The notes under the pieces are model-generated. The model searched no databases. It saw only the letters and a list, made by a program, of their open reading frames with translations, and was not told the DNA's origin. This document shows positions 63,513 through 64,000 of a DNA stretch of 64,000 nt, in pieces. The position numbers and the translations under genes are program-made. The stretch comes from Paraburkholderia sp. PGU19 (GTDB taxonomy: Bacteria > Pseudomonadota > Gammaproteobacteria > Burkholderiales > Burkholderiaceae): contig NZ_AP023179.1 in assembly GCF_013426915.1 (NCBI RefSeq), forward strand, positions 2,666,001-2,730,000. Direction: 5' to 3'. Every line of letters begins with the position of its first letter. The first letter of the stretch is position 1.

Positions 63513-64000
63513 ATGCGCATCTATGAAAAGTATTTCGCGCGTCAGGTTTACCTCACGTTCATCTTCATTCTGTTCGCATTTTCGGGTCTGTTCTTCTTCT
63601 TCGACCTGATCAACGAGCTGAACTCGGTCGGCCACGGCAATTACAAGTTCCAGTACGCGGTGCTGCGCGTTGCGCTGCAGACGCCGTCGCGCTTCTACGA
63701 AATCATTCCCGTCGCGGCGTTGATCAGCGCGATCTACGTGTTCGCGCAGATGGCGGCGAATTCCGAGTACACGATTTTCCGCGTGTCCGGTCTCGCGACG
63801 AACCAGGCGCTGCGATCGCTGCTGAAGATCGGCATTCCGCTCGTGTTCCTCACGTACATCATCGGCGAAGTGGTCGGACCGTACACGGATCAGTTGTCGG
63901 AGCGCGTGCGTCTGGAGGCGCTCGGTTCGTCGGTGTCGAGCAACTTCGAGTCGGGCGTCTGGGTGAAGGACACGCTGACGGCGCGTGCCGACGGCGAACA
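63513..64000 (+). CDS. lptG: LPS export ABC transporter permease LptG (partial, 3' end outside window)
   Basis: 162 codons are visible. MRIYEKYFARQVYLTFIFIL is a typical LptG start, with helices at about 11-33, 60-82 and 100-123, and part of the periplasmic domain (GVWVKDTLTARADGE). Works with LptF. Ribosome binding site GGGAG overlaps the lptF stop region. Confidence 0.93.
   Translation, partial: MRIYEKYFARQVYLTFIFILFAFSGLFFFFDLINELNSVGHGNYKFQYAVLRVALQTPSRFYEIIPVAALISAIYVFAQMAANSEYTIFRVSGLATNQALRSLLKIGIPLVFLTYIIGEVVGPYTDQLSERVRLEALGSSVSSNFESGVWVKDTLTARADGE

Overview
The window is GC-rich Betaproteobacterial chromosome, most probably Paraburkholderia/Burkholderia. Pointers are the hemC-hemD/X-hemY operon, ppc, the ilvD/LysR/lgt neighbourhood, a DUF2486-like gene beside holC, DUF3460 next to scpA, and the general codon style. 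It is mainly core genome. The accessory material is two insertion sequences and two copies of a large non-coding palindromic element.

Layout. 1-3.6 kb: haem genes on the minus strand (hemY partial, hemD/hemX fusion, hemC). 4.0-7.1 kb: ppc, with a disturbed 5' end. 7.2-9.2 kb: palindromic element copy A, interrupted by an IS30-family element. 9.2-13.5 kb: methyltransferase and divergent MmyB-like regulator, argH, bestrophin-like channel. 13.6-15.4 kb: three-lipoprotein operon (CsgG-like, DUF4810, DUF799). 15.6-22.3 kb: LprI-like protein, Orn/Lys/Arg decarboxylase, dcd, SodC-like lipoprotein, apbC, OmpA-like lipoprotein with a structured 3' UTR. 22.8-33.5 kb: metG, an HMW1C-type N-glycosyltransferase, tamB and tamA. 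33.9-38.4 kb: DUF3460, scpA, panC, panD, a ParA-like ATPase, a thioesterase, DoxX. 38.6-50.3 kb: cobalamin block (cobQ frameshifted, cobU, cbiB, cobD, btuF on one side; cobC, cobS, cobT, btuD, btuC, btuB on the other), with a cobalamin riboswitch and sigma70-like promoter before btuB. 50.5-52.9 kb: ZapB-like and zapA, a structured RNA where 6S RNA is expected, an EVE protein, a SIMPL protein. 52.95-55.22 kb: palindromic element copy B, split by an IS66-family element. 55.2-64 kb: lgt, LysR regulator, ilvD, cytochrome c, DUF2486-like gene, holC, pepA, lptF and the start of lptG.

How the genes work together. The B12 block covers uptake (BtuB-BtuF-BtuC-BtuD) and the late steps from cobinamide/cobyric acid to cobalamin. 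No corrin-ring genes are present here, so locally it is a salvage and finishing set. panC/panD serve pantothenate synthesis. tamA/tamB and lptF/lptG serve outer-membrane biogenesis, and lgt matures lipoproteins, of which several are encoded here.

Most unusual content. Two copies of an approximately 790-800 bp non-coding nested palindrome (7238-9165 and 52950-55221, each split by an IS) fill the space between the 3' ends of convergent genes. Each has 78-bp arms, 15-bp-stem hairpins and a centre made of perfect 29-bp inverted repeats around an 83-bp core. The flanks of the two copies align in the same direction, but the 83-bp core lies in opposite orientation, so it has been inverted in one copy. 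I do not recognise a published name for this element.
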